Positions 23,113 to 30,395 of a stretch of 44,016 bases of DNA are shown in pieces; position 1 is the stretch's first letter; each line of letters begins with the position of its first letter. The notes beneath the pieces are model-generated. The model did not search any database and was not told the DNA's origin. It saw nothing but the letters and a program-made list of their open reading frames with translations. Origin of the DNA: an uncultured Gammaproteobacteria bacterium (GTDB taxonomy: Bacteria > Pseudomonadota > Gammaproteobacteria > CAKMZV01). Location: the NCBI GenBank assembly GCA_929200535.1, contig CAKMZV010000020.1, forward strand, positions 1 through 44,016, in the 5' to 3' direction. Both the position numbers and the translations under genes were made by a program.

Positions 23113-24939
23113 ATGCGCAAACAAAAAAATATAACACTCTGGGGACAAGGCGGAGTTGCACTCGCAGATATTCTTGCCAATAGTGTTGCGGTTATTCTAA
23201 TACTAATTGTTGTTACTCTTTCAGTACAACAAGAAAAAGCCGATCTTGAATTAGAAAAAAATGCCGATGTTACCACTTTGTTAGCACGTCAAATTGCCAC
23301 TACGGTAGTTTATAACGATCTTCCCTCAAGTCCCCCTGCATTACTACACGATTATCATAGTTGTGCCATCCCTCACGATTGCAATCCAGCTCTTTATCCC
23401 ATTATTGAATTACGACAGGATTATATTCGTGAGTATAATACTGGGCTTAAGTTTTATCGCAAAGAACTTCTTAAACCTGAAAATCCTTTTGATAATCTTA
23501 TAAAGACCTTTACCCCCCAAGAACGTGCTGGTATTCGTATTGATGTTTATGACGTCAATCTCTATTACCTCGCCATTGGCATTCTTAAAGAGCATAAAAT
23601 TTCCCCAAGACATTGGCACTATCTCGGTGAAGATGTTAAATCCAAAATCTCCCCAGCACAAGCTCTTGCTGATGGAAAACATGGTACTGCTGATACTGAA
23701 CAAGAAAGCCTTGCACATGGTGGAAAACTTGATTCTCAAAGTCAAGGAGGTGGTGAAAAAGAGTCTCAAAATAATAGTTCAACCTTAGAGAGTACTCAAA
23801 TGGCAGATTTAGAAAGTTTGGAGCAAATTCAGCATAACGACCTTCTACCTCCTACCGATGAAAGTGGCAATTCAAATGGAGATGGTAACAGTGATAAGGG
23901 CTCCCCTGATGGTTCTGATGGGCAACAAGATCAACAGGGACAGCAAGGAAATAATAAGCAACAAGGAGATAGCGAGCAACAAGGACAATCTCAAGTTCAA
24001 CCTGAAACAATGTTTGAATCATTGATTGATCTTTTAGAGAACGAAGGTGTCCTATCGCAACAACAAGGTCAAGGCAAAAGCCAGCAACAAGGACAGAGTC
24101 AAAGACAAAAGGGCAGGCGATCAATGCGTATGCATGTCCCTAATGCAAGCTCTTTTGCACCACAACAGCAGCAAGACCCTCCACAAAAACTTTTATTAGA
24201 TAAAGAAGATTACAATCGAGTACTCCTTGCCTTTTTTCTCGATCAACTACAATTAGCAAGAACGCAAAAAACCACTTTTATTGAAGGACTCAATGAAATC
24301 CTTAGCCGCTATGCTCAAGATCCTGATATTCTAAAAAACCACCCAGATATTGCACTCATTGATGAATTAGATAGACAACTCAATCAATACTTCATAGAAA
24401 AGCCCCAAAACCCAGCCCCACTCAAAAAAATAATTGGAAAACACCCAAACCAACTCAATCTTATTGCTAACCAAGTCAATGCCACCAGCACATTGTTAAT
24501 CAATCAAGAAAATGATGAGTGGAGCAAAAATTTTTCTGATAAAAATAACGGAATCAATCTTATTCTACGTTCTTTCCCTGGACTATATAAAGGAGAAAGA
24601 TTAGATCTCCCCCCAGGGCATTTATTGTTAGTTCATCCCAACGAGGCACGCTACCCAGAAATGCAATGGCGCCCGATTATTATTGTCGATACTTGGTTAG
24701 AAGATGCCTCAGTCGGCTTTATCAAAGCTGCCTTTACGGACAATACTTTATACCTTGATTCCCAAATACTCGGCACTCGTATCAATAACATTCTGATTCC
24801 CGAACCAAAATTAACAGAAAATCTTGAAAGCAAACGCATTGCCACCACCTTATACGCCGGCATTGGATTAATTCTATTTTTGTTATTTGCCGCAGGGCTA
24901 ACTATCAGCCTATCTCTACGTAAAAAAGCAATCTCTTGA
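23113..24939 (+). CDS. Large ExbD-like protein with Gln-rich linker and C-terminal membrane span
   Basis: 608 residues. The N-terminal part, GQGGVALADILANSVAVILI, is again an Asp-led single span of ExbD/TolR/MotB type. A coiled periplasmic stretch follows, then a very polar low-complexity linker rich in Gln, Gly and Ser (about 190-360), a folded region (about 360-580) and a second span at the very end (about 580-602) with a short basic tail (SLRKKAIS). Both ends are therefore anchored in the membrane and the bulk lies in the periplasm. Two cysteines near residues 77 and 83 (YHSCAIPHDC) could form a disulfide. The C-terminal region is unknown to me. Its place between the first ExbD-like gene and the FGE-like gene suggests it transmits motion within the same complex. 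Confidence 0.65.
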   Translation: MRKQKNITLWGQGGVALADILANSVAVILILIVVTLSVQQEKADLELEKNADVTTLLARQIATTVVYNDLPSSPPALLHDYHSCAIPHDCNPALYPIIELRQDYIREYNTGLKFYRKELLKPENPFDNLIKTFTPQERAGIRIDVYDVNLYYLAIGILKEHKISPRHWHYLGEDVKSKISPAQALADGKHGTADTEQESLAHGGKLDSQSQGGGEKESQNNSSTLESTQMADLESLEQIQHNDLLPPTDESGNSNGDGNSDKGSPDGSDGQQDQQGQQGNNKQQGDSEQQGQSQVQPETMFESLIDLLENEGVLSQQQGQGKSQQQGQSQRQKGRRSMRMHVPNASSFAPQQQQDPPQKLLLDKEDYNRVLLAFFLDQLQLARTQKTTFIEGLNEILSRYAQDPDILKNHPDIALIDELDRQLNQYFIEKPQNPAPLKKIIGKHPNQLNLIANQVNATSTLLINQENDEWSKNFSDKNNGINLILRSFPGLYKGERLDLPPGHLLLVHPNEARYPEMQWRPIIIVDTWLEDASVGFIKAAFTDNTLYLDSQILGTRINNILIPEPKLTENLESKRIATTLYAGIGLILFLLFAAGLTISLSLRKKAIS

Positions 24940-24966
24940 TATATACCTCATATATATACTATATCT

Positions 24967-26547
24967 ATGAATAAAATTGCCAATAAAACCACCCTACTGC
25001 TTATTGTCTTTTGCTTTATTATTATTGGGCTAATGTCTTGGCGATGGTTTTTTTCGGTCAATATCAAAATTGATACCATTGAAATTGATATCCAACAATC
25101 AGAAACCTTGGATTCCTTGGATAGGGTTTTACAACAAAGCCTAAGCCACTTACAGAACAAACCTCAACTCATTGAATTTTTTACTCGCCCTTCATCACTC
25201 ACTCAGATAACTAATCTTTGGATGGATGAATGCGAAGTAACACAAAAAGATTTTGGTAAATTCCGCCAATGGTACGCCACAAGAGAAAACCCACCTCAAA
25301 TAGCTCATCCAGCACAACCTCCACAATGGACCTACCATAGCAAAACCGTCGGGCACAAACTCTTAGGACGCCTTAATATGCCAGCCAGCGGAATTAGCTA
25401 TTACGAAGCGTATAGTTATTGCCAAGCAGCAGGCGGCAGACTGCCTTATAGTAACGAATTTGAAGCTATATCCAATAGTAAAAAAGGCAATCTCTATCCT
25501 TGGGGAAATAATGCCGATAAAAAAATTATCCGTAAAGCGATGCCTTTTCGAGACCCCACCTTAAATGTACAAGCCTGCGGAAGAGCCGAGCTACAAACCC
25601 CCAAAACACAAATTCACGATCTCGGAAACAACCTCTTAGAATGGGCAACCTTAGCAAATGGAAAAGGTGTTTTAATGGGTGGAAATGCTTATCACCGCCC
25701 CGTCAAAATTAATGCTTTAAATCTAATTCAACGCCCTGCCCCCTATGACTATCGCTCTCAATATTCAGGATTTCGGTGTGTTTACTCAAGACCTGCAAAT
25801 ATAAAAAATACCACCCGTGAAATGCCTTGGAAGTCAATCAGTAATCTTAAATCGATTGAAGCTGGTTACTATCCAATCGGCACTCCGCCCTCTTCTATTA
25901 TTGTGAAATTATTCAAATACTTAGAGCCTGAACAATACAAAACACTCACCTCTCTCCCTATTAAGCAAAACCCATTAAAATTACGAATTAGCAAAACAGA
26001 GATCAATGTTCAACAATATCAACGCTTTCTTCAAGACCCATTGGTAAAACTTAATTTTTTTAACCATCCCAAGCATCCCAAAAAAATTACCCACGTACCA
26101 ATCAACTGGAAAAAACAACTTGAAAACCCAGCAAGACCTGTTACCAGCATTAACTGGTGGAACGCTTGGGCATTTAGCAAATGGTCAGGTGGTCGCCTAC
26201 CAACAGATAAAGAATGGAAGAAAATTGCAGGTGCAAGATCAACGCTTCATCCATGGGGAAATGAATATATTATCGGGCGTAGTATCGATAGAAATCATCC
26301 AGGAAGCAAACATCAACCAAGAGGGGCGCAACTATCCGATGATGAATCCTTACATGGCGTATTGGGGCTTGCTGGCAATGTTGCCGAATGGACTTCCTCC
26401 ATTACCCACTATGGCAATGGATTTCACGTTATTATCAAAGGCGGCAGTTATGCCCTACCAAGACAAGCCACCCAAGTGCTACAAACTGCAGCAGCCTCAC
26501 CCAATTACCATAATCCAGATTTAGGATTTAGGGTTGTTTTTCCATAA
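24967..26547 (+). CDS. Membrane-anchored protein with two FGE/SUMF1-like domains, catalytic Cys absent
   Basis: 526 residues: one N-terminal span (about 9-30), a short helical stalk, then two formylglycine-generating-enzyme-like domains (about 75-275 and 290-526). Domain signatures occur twice: EVTQKDFGKF with YYEAYSYCQAAGGRLPYSNEF, and EINVQQYQRF with WWNAWAFSKWSGGRLPTDKEW, then LYPWGNN or LHPWGNEY and GFR near each end. The catalytic cysteine pair of true FGEs, which lies in the stretch between KGGSY and GFR, is missing in both domains, so formylglycine formation is unlikely. A structural role like that of the FGE-fold protein GldK in the type IX/gliding motor is a better model. It is the last gene of the ExbB/ExbD-like unit. 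Confidence 0.82.
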   Translation: MNKIANKTTLLLIVFCFIIIGLMSWRWFFSVNIKIDTIEIDIQQSETLDSLDRVLQQSLSHLQNKPQLIEFFTRPSSLTQITNLWMDECEVTQKDFGKFRQWYATRENPPQIAHPAQPPQWTYHSKTVGHKLLGRLNMPASGISYYEAYSYCQAAGGRLPYSNEFEAISNSKKGNLYPWGNNADKKIIRKAMPFRDPTLNVQACGRAELQTPKTQIHDLGNNLLEWATLANGKGVLMGGNAYHRPVKINALNLIQRPAPYDYRSQYSGFRCVYSRPANIKNTTREMPWKSISNLKSIEAGYYPIGTPPSSIIVKLFKYLEPEQYKTLTSLPIKQNPLKLRISKTEINVQQYQRFLQDPLVKLNFFNHPKHPKKITHVPINWKKQLENPARPVTSINWWNAWAFSKWSGGRLPTDKEWKKIAGARSTLHPWGNEYIIGRSIDRNHPGSKHQPRGAQLSDDESLHGVLGLAGNVAEWTSSITHYGNGFHVIIKGGSYALPRQATQVLQTAAASPNYHNPDLGFRVVFP

Positions 26548-26588
26548 TATTGGGAGCGTCGTTACACATAAAAAGTGTACATTATAAT

Positions 26589-26635
26589 AAGACTCTTGCA
26601 GAATAGAATGGGGCAAAAAAATAACGTTCTAACCC
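26589..26635. repeat. Shortened copy of the 393-448 repeat
   Basis: AAGACTCTTGCAGAATAGAA, then GGGGCAAA and ATAACGTTCTAA, parallels AAGACCGTTGCAGAATGGAA, GGGGTAAA and ATAGTTCTAA at 393-448, with about 12 bp deleted in the middle. The right half of the 393-522 element is not present here. The copy lies between two convergent genes. Confidence 0.6.
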
Positions 26636-26684
26636 GAATTACTATTTAGATCCCCTCTATAAATATGGGACGAGGGATTGATTG

Positions 26685-27896
26685 TTAATTATCAATCGAT
26701 GGAATAAATTTTTCTTTTTCCAAAACCTGCATTAAGCTCCTCATAAGAAAATTATTCGTAAAACTAACGCAATATGTTCGACCATTCTCTGTTAATGGTT
26801 GAATAAATCTGGAGTCCTTCATTTTAGAAATAAGGTGAGTTCTTTGCCTTGGAGTAAAACCATCAAGGGCTTGCTCCAACTCAATCGCTTTAAACTTTTG
26901 TTTTTTTATACCAATATTTAAAACTTTAGCCTCATCCTTATTAAGATAACCTCTCTTAACACCTAAGTTAATGGTAGGAACCAAAATTTTTTGGTATAAG
27001 TAGTCAAAATCTAATAGTTTATTAACTTTCTTCACTTCTTCAAGTATCCCGGTCAGCACATAATCACACCAATTTAACAACGATGAATCATCTCCTAAAT
27101 CTGCCTGCGAGAGTTTTTCATAATACAAATCTCGATCATTACAAAATACAGCCGTGGGGTTTAGCAACTTGCCATCTTTGACATTAAAACCGTACTTAAT
27201 CAGCAAAGCATACGTCATCAATCTAACGACACGACCATTACCATTACCAAAGGGATGTATCCACGTAAATCTATGATGTGCAATTGCGGTTTTCAATAAA
27301 TCAAACCTATCAGCATCATCCTTATTAATAAACTCAAGCAATTCATCCATATAAGATTGAACTTGGACATGAGTTGGCGGTGTATGTGCCGATTTAGATA
27401 TTTCAACATCCCATTTTCGATATGCACCGGGTGTTCGGTCTCCCTCATTGGTTAAATCACCTATAACTAAATGATGAAGTTCTCTGATGAAGTGATGAGT
27501 TATTTCTGTACCCTCGCTGATACTATTCTCAATAAAATTCATAGCAACTTCAATATTGGCAATTTCAGAAAATCTCTCATTTGAGTGTTCAGGATACTCC
27601 ATTTTCTTTTCAATGTATTCTGAAATAGTTGTCCGATTACCCTCAATTCTGGCAGAACCAACACTTTCTAATATATGAAAGATGTTTTTTAGTTGAAAAA
27701 ACATCCACGGCTCTGTTGAACCATATAATTTCAACTTTCTCAAATGATCAAGTTCTATAAGAGTACCTGTGAGACAAGAATCAAAATTTGGACTCACAAT
27801 CCTTAGGGATAACTCCTTTCGTTCATTCATATTATTTACAAAAACTTTAGATAAATTATTAACATATTCTATAACATTATATACCGCCAAATACAT
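26685..27896 (-). CDS. Fic family AMP-transferase (class II, N-terminal inhibitory motif)
   Basis: Fic enzymes transfer AMP (sometimes other groups) to hydroxyl side chains of target proteins. The 403-residue protein has the complete active-site motif HPFGNGNGRVVR, with the catalytic His, and an N-terminal inhibitory helix motif SARIEGN that fits (S/T)xxxE(G/N) of class II Fic proteins, so activity should be self-restrained. The C-terminal 100 residues (GFTPRQRTHLISKMKDSRFI) look like a winged helix. That is common in this group and could bind the tandem repeats just upstream. The start may be the ATG at 27896 or one 66 bp later (MNERKELSL), where family similarity begins. It stands alone and is convergent with the FGE-like gene. 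The target is unknown. Confidence 0.88.
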   Translation of the reverse strand: MYLAVYNVIEYVNNLSKVFVNNMNERKELSLRIVSPNFDSCLTGTLIELDHLRKLKLYGSTEPWMFFQLKNIFHILESVGSARIEGNRTTISEYIEKKMEYPEHSNERFSEIANIEVAMNFIENSISEGTEITHHFIRELHHLVIGDLTNEGDRTPGAYRKWDVEISKSAHTPPTHVQVQSYMDELLEFINKDDADRFDLLKTAIAHHRFTWIHPFGNGNGRVVRLMTYALLIKYGFNVKDGKLLNPTAVFCNDRDLYYEKLSQADLGDDSSLLNWCDYVLTGILEEVKKVNKLLDFDYLYQKILVPTINLGVKRGYLNKDEAKVLNIGIKKQKFKAIELEQALDGFTPRQRTHLISKMKDSRFIQPLTENGRTYCVSFTNNFLMRSLMQVLEKEKFIPSIDN

Positions 27897-27909
27897 TTCA
27901 TACTAACAC

Positions 27910-28091
27910 TTATCTACATATTAAAGAAACCATTATCTACATATTAAAGAAACCATCATATACGTTTAAAACAATGTTTATATACATTTGACAACAATAT
28001 TCACCTATATATAAAAAAAGAATTATCTACATTTTATAGTAACAATTATCTACACTTTATAGTAACAATTATCTACAAAACGATAAAAGTG
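27910..28091. repeat. Iteron-like array of eight 22-23-bp tandem units
   Basis: Eight head-to-tail units begin at 27910, 27933, 27956, 27978, 28001, 28023, 28046 and 28069. Units 1 and 2 are identical over 23 bp. Units 6 and 7 differ at one position. Units 3 and 5 are decayed. The conserved core is TTATCTACA, present exactly in five units and with one change in unit 4 (TTATATACA). The period is close to two helical turns, so the cores lie on one face of the DNA. The array fills the gap upstream of the Fic gene. It may be a multi-site operator; the core also differs by one base from a DnaA box (TTATCCACA). Confidence 0.8.
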
Positions 28092-28120
28092 GTAATCGCC
28101 ACTCTCTCCATAGAAAAAGA

Positions 28121-28140
28121 TAGCAATGCTACGTCTCTAC
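28121..28140. repeat. Half copy of the 29-bp palindromic repeat
   Basis: TAGCAATGCTACGTCTCTAC is the right half plus centre of the palindrome seen at 16638-16666. The left arm is missing, so this copy is truncated. Confidence 0.5.
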
Positions 28141-28143
28141 ACT

Positions 28144-29133
28144 CTATGCTAAATTTAAAATATCATAGCCCATATGTTTCGCCCAATGGATAAGATCGAT
28201 AAATACCCAGTTTTCGGCAAGTTTATCATCTTGACGACGATAAATATCTATCACTCTAAATTCTCCCCGATTTTTTGTGGGAGGGATACCTATAAACTCT
28301 TGGCGTAGTCTGGCAGTAAAGTTAGGCCAGCCAAAAAATCCACCATAATTCCCCTCTGATAGACGACAAATATGTTGAGTGCTTGAACGTTCACAAAATG
28401 CTGCCCGAAAAGGGGCTGAATGTTGCTTAGCATATCGCTCAATTGTGTAGGTTGAGCCAATTCCAGTAGGACCCCACCAGATCATATTATTATGCCAGCT
28501 TTGTCTTAATTCATCTTCAAGCGTTAAATTACTATCCCACTGCCCTAAATCTTTAATCATTGAGTTAATAATGTCCAAGGTTTTTTCGCCCTGTTCAGGA
28601 GCTTGAGGTGTATAGTACAAACCATCGTGCGTTTGTGGTCCTGGTTGGATAATATTTGCACCTCGTTGACTATGATGTGGGAAAGGATTTAACCCAGCTT
28701 GAACCATTAAATGAGGAATATCGAAAAAAAAGGCTGTTTCAACAATCTTGTCCCCAACCACCTTATTAAATTCACAATAACGAAAAAAAGTCATTTTTTG
28801 GGTAGGTGGTATGCCCCATAGTGGTTGGTCAAATAAACCGACCAAATGCCCCATAGAAACCACCCAAGTTGATTGAAAATTATCTATTTGATTGGTTCCA
28901 GCAAAGAAAATATCTTGCCGTCTTTGGACTGAACTCATCGCATATAAAAAAGGTTGCCAAAAAGCCTCGGCAACTTCTTTAGCACCTACTCTTTCATCAC
29001 AAGGGCTAAACCCATACCAACGCCAGTCAGCAGCAGTTCTAACTTGCAAGACATCGCCAATATTATCTGCATTAGCATCCTCAAGCTCATCATAATACTT
29101 GAGTACTAATTGTTTTTGTTTATCAAAATTCAT
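28144..29133 (-). CDS. Double SnoaL/NTF2-like protein (first), divergent member of catabolic cluster
   Basis: 329 residues made of two SnoaL/NTF2-type domains (about 1-160 and 185-329). Typical features are aromatic-rich strands (DWRWYGFSP, TWVVSMGHLVG, WWGPTGIGSTYT) and a closing NWVFIDLIHWAKHMGYD. SnoaL-fold proteins include polyketide cyclases, dehydratases and isomerases. The exact reaction cannot be read here, since catalytic Asp/His positions vary. It is a clear paralogue of the product of 35111-36130 (shared W(W/Y)GPTGIG, IPPT, NWVLID/NWVFID). It is divergent from the ABC importer operon and shares the 137-bp control region with it, so both are probably under the LacI regulator encoded further on. 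Confidence 0.8.
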   Translation of the reverse strand: MNFDKQKQLVLKYYDELEDANADNIGDVLQVRTAADWRWYGFSPCDERVGAKEVAEAFWQPFLYAMSSVQRRQDIFFAGTNQIDNFQSTWVVSMGHLVGLFDQPLWGIPPTQKMTFFRYCEFNKVVGDKIVETAFFFDIPHLMVQAGLNPFPHHSQRGANIIQPGPQTHDGLYYTPQAPEQGEKTLDIINSMIKDLGQWDSNLTLEDELRQSWHNNMIWWGPTGIGSTYTIERYAKQHSAPFRAAFCERSSTQHICRLSEGNYGGFFGWPNFTARLRQEFIGIPPTKNRGEFRVIDIYRRQDDKLAENWVFIDLIHWAKHMGYDILNLA

Positions 29134-29153
29134 TTTCTCTTACGTAAACTTCT

Positions 29154-29174
29154 TTTTTTATCAACGATAAAAAA
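29154..29174. promoter_or_regulatory. AT-rich perfect palindrome in divergent control region
   Basis: TTTTTTATC (29154-29162) and GATAAAAAA (29166-29174) are perfect 9-bp arms around AAC. It lies about 20 bp upstream of the divergent double-SnoaL gene, in its leader or promoter. A regulator site is possible; a terminator is less likely in this position. Confidence 0.4.
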
Positions 29175-29178
29175 TTCT

Positions 29179-29194
29179 CTGCATACGAATGCAG
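29179..29194. promoter_or_regulatory. Candidate LacI-family operator
   Basis: CTGCATACGAATGCAG is a 16-bp near-perfect palindrome with central CG, the usual form of LacI/PurR/GalR operators. It lies 9 bp upstream of a TATAAT (29204-29209), over the expected -35 region of the ABC operon, where binding would block RNA polymerase. A LacI-family gene is in the same cluster (36885-37889). Confidence 0.6.
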
Positions 29195-29203
29195 TTTATG
29201 TAT

Positions 29204-29209
29204 TATAAT
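29204..29209 (+). promoter_or_regulatory. -10 element of the ABC importer operon
   Basis: TATAAT sits 61 bp before the ATG of the ATPase gene, downstream of the candidate operator. The -35 position is occupied by the operator and has no good match to TTGACA, as expected for a regulated promoter. Confidence 0.5.
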
Positions 29210-29233
29210 CTAATTCTATGCTATCACAATCAA

Positions 29234-29250
29234 TTATAGGTAGCCTATAA
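29234..29250. promoter_or_regulatory. Second palindrome in the ABC operon leader
   Basis: TTATAGG (29234-29240) and CCTATAA (29244-29250) are perfect arms around TAG. It lies just after the predicted transcription start and could be an auxiliary operator or an mRNA hairpin ahead of the ribosome-binding site. Confidence 0.4.
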
Positions 29251-29270
29251 ATTAAGAAGAGATTAGACTA

Positions 29271-30323
29271 ATGGCAGAAATCCAATTTAATAATATCTAT
29301 AAAACATGGGGCAATTTTACTGGAGTTAATAACTTCAACCTCACTATTGCAGATAAGGAAATGCTTGTTTTATTAGGTCCCTCCGGTTGTGGTAAAACGA
29401 CTACAATGCGTATGGTTGCAGGACTTGAAGAGCCAAGCTCGGGTGAAATTTTGGTTGATGGTAAAGTCATTAGTGGGCTTGAACCAAAAGATCGTGATGT
29501 CGCTATGGTCTTTCAATCTTATGGGCTCTATCCTAATATGAATGTTTATGAAAACATTCGCTTTCCTTTAAAAGTCCGAAAAGTTGATTCAAACACTCAT
29601 GATGAACGAGTCAGACGTGCCTCTGATATGGTTGAATTAGGTCCCTTTTTGGATCGCAAACCAGCGCAATTATCTGGTGGGCAACGTCAGCGAGTCGCAT
29701 TAGCAAGAGCCATTGTACGCAAACCAAAAGTCTTTTTAATGGATGAGCCATTATCAAATTTGGATGCTAAACTACGTGTATCCACTCGTGCACAAATTAA
29801 AAATCTATGCCACGAACTCCAAGCAACAACCATTTATGTCACTCACGATCAAATAGAGGCGATGACTTTGGCTGATCGTGTCGTTGTGATGGAGCATGGT
29901 ATTATTCAACAGGTCGGCACCCCAACAGAAATTTATGATAATCCAGCTAATACTTTTGTTGCTGGATTTATTGGTAATCCATCAATGAATCTTATTCCAG
30001 GTTCGGTGCAAAACGGAACATTTAAAGCAGAAAATATTGAGGTTTCAGGATTGAAAGTAGCTGATGGAGAACTCACCTTAGGCTTTCGAGCTGAAGATGC
30101 CGCCCTATCAGATACTTCTAAAGGTGAGATTGATGCACCTATTTATACATTGGAGTTATTAGGAGACGCGACGATGATTACTGTTCGTGCAGGTGGTCAG
30201 TTGGTTTCAGTCAAAGTTGATAAAGGATTTCGGTCAGAAATTGGTGCGCCTGTTTCACTCAAAGTACCGAGTAGCATTTGCCATTTTTTCAAACCAGAAA
30301 AAGATGGTGGCTACAAGATTTGA
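29271..30323 (+). CDS. ugpC: ABC importer ATPase, MalK/UgpC family
   Basis: The cytoplasmic ATPase of a CUT1-type importer. 350 residues with Walker A GPSGCGKT (36-43), the Q-loop region VFQSYGLYPNM, the signature LSGGQRQRV (from 134), Walker B VFLMDEP (154-160), the H-loop VTHD and a C-terminal TOBE-type regulatory domain (about 240-350). The family typically imports sugars, sugar alcohols or glycerol-3-phosphate, although members for sulfonates and other small polar solutes are known. The name ugpC indicates family only. It is first in an operon with its binding protein and two permeases, so the importer is complete. An AAGAAGAG sequence serves as a fair ribosome-binding site. Confidence 0.9.
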   Translation: MAEIQFNNIYKTWGNFTGVNNFNLTIADKEMLVLLGPSGCGKTTTMRMVAGLEEPSSGEILVDGKVISGLEPKDRDVAMVFQSYGLYPNMNVYENIRFPLKVRKVDSNTHDERVRRASDMVELGPFLDRKPAQLSGGQRQRVALARAIVRKPKVFLMDEPLSNLDAKLRVSTRAQIKNLCHELQATTIYVTHDQIEAMTLADRVVVMEHGIIQQVGTPTEIYDNPANTFVAGFIGNPSMNLIPGSVQNGTFKAENIEVSGLKVADGELTLGFRAEDAALSDTSKGEIDAPIYTLELLGDATMITVRAGGQLVSVKVDKGFRSEIGAPVSLKVPSSICHFFKPEKDGGYKI

Positions 30324-30395
30324 GAGTTGCTCTCGAAAAAAAGGTTAGTAGGTATAACGGCTAACCATTCATAATTTTAACTATTTGGAGATGAT

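Noticed and set aside
21503-24939. Zorya (ZorA/ZorB) anti-phage system
   Set aside because: A MotA-like protein followed by single-span proteins looks similar, but the long cytoplasmic tail of ZorA, the OmpA-like peptidoglycan-binding domain of ZorB, and ZorC/ZorD or ZorE are all absent.
24967-26547. Active formylglycine-generating enzyme or EgtB
   Set aside because: The cysteine pair of FGE is missing in both domains, and the DinB-like domain of EgtB is absent.
27910-28091. CRISPR array
   Set aside because: The units are contiguous with no unique spacers, and no cas genes are near.
27910-28091. Chromosomal replication origin based on DnaA-like boxes
   Set aside because: The core TTATCTACA differs from the DnaA box in every unit, the units are strictly periodic, and dnaA, dnaN, gidA and similar genes are absent.
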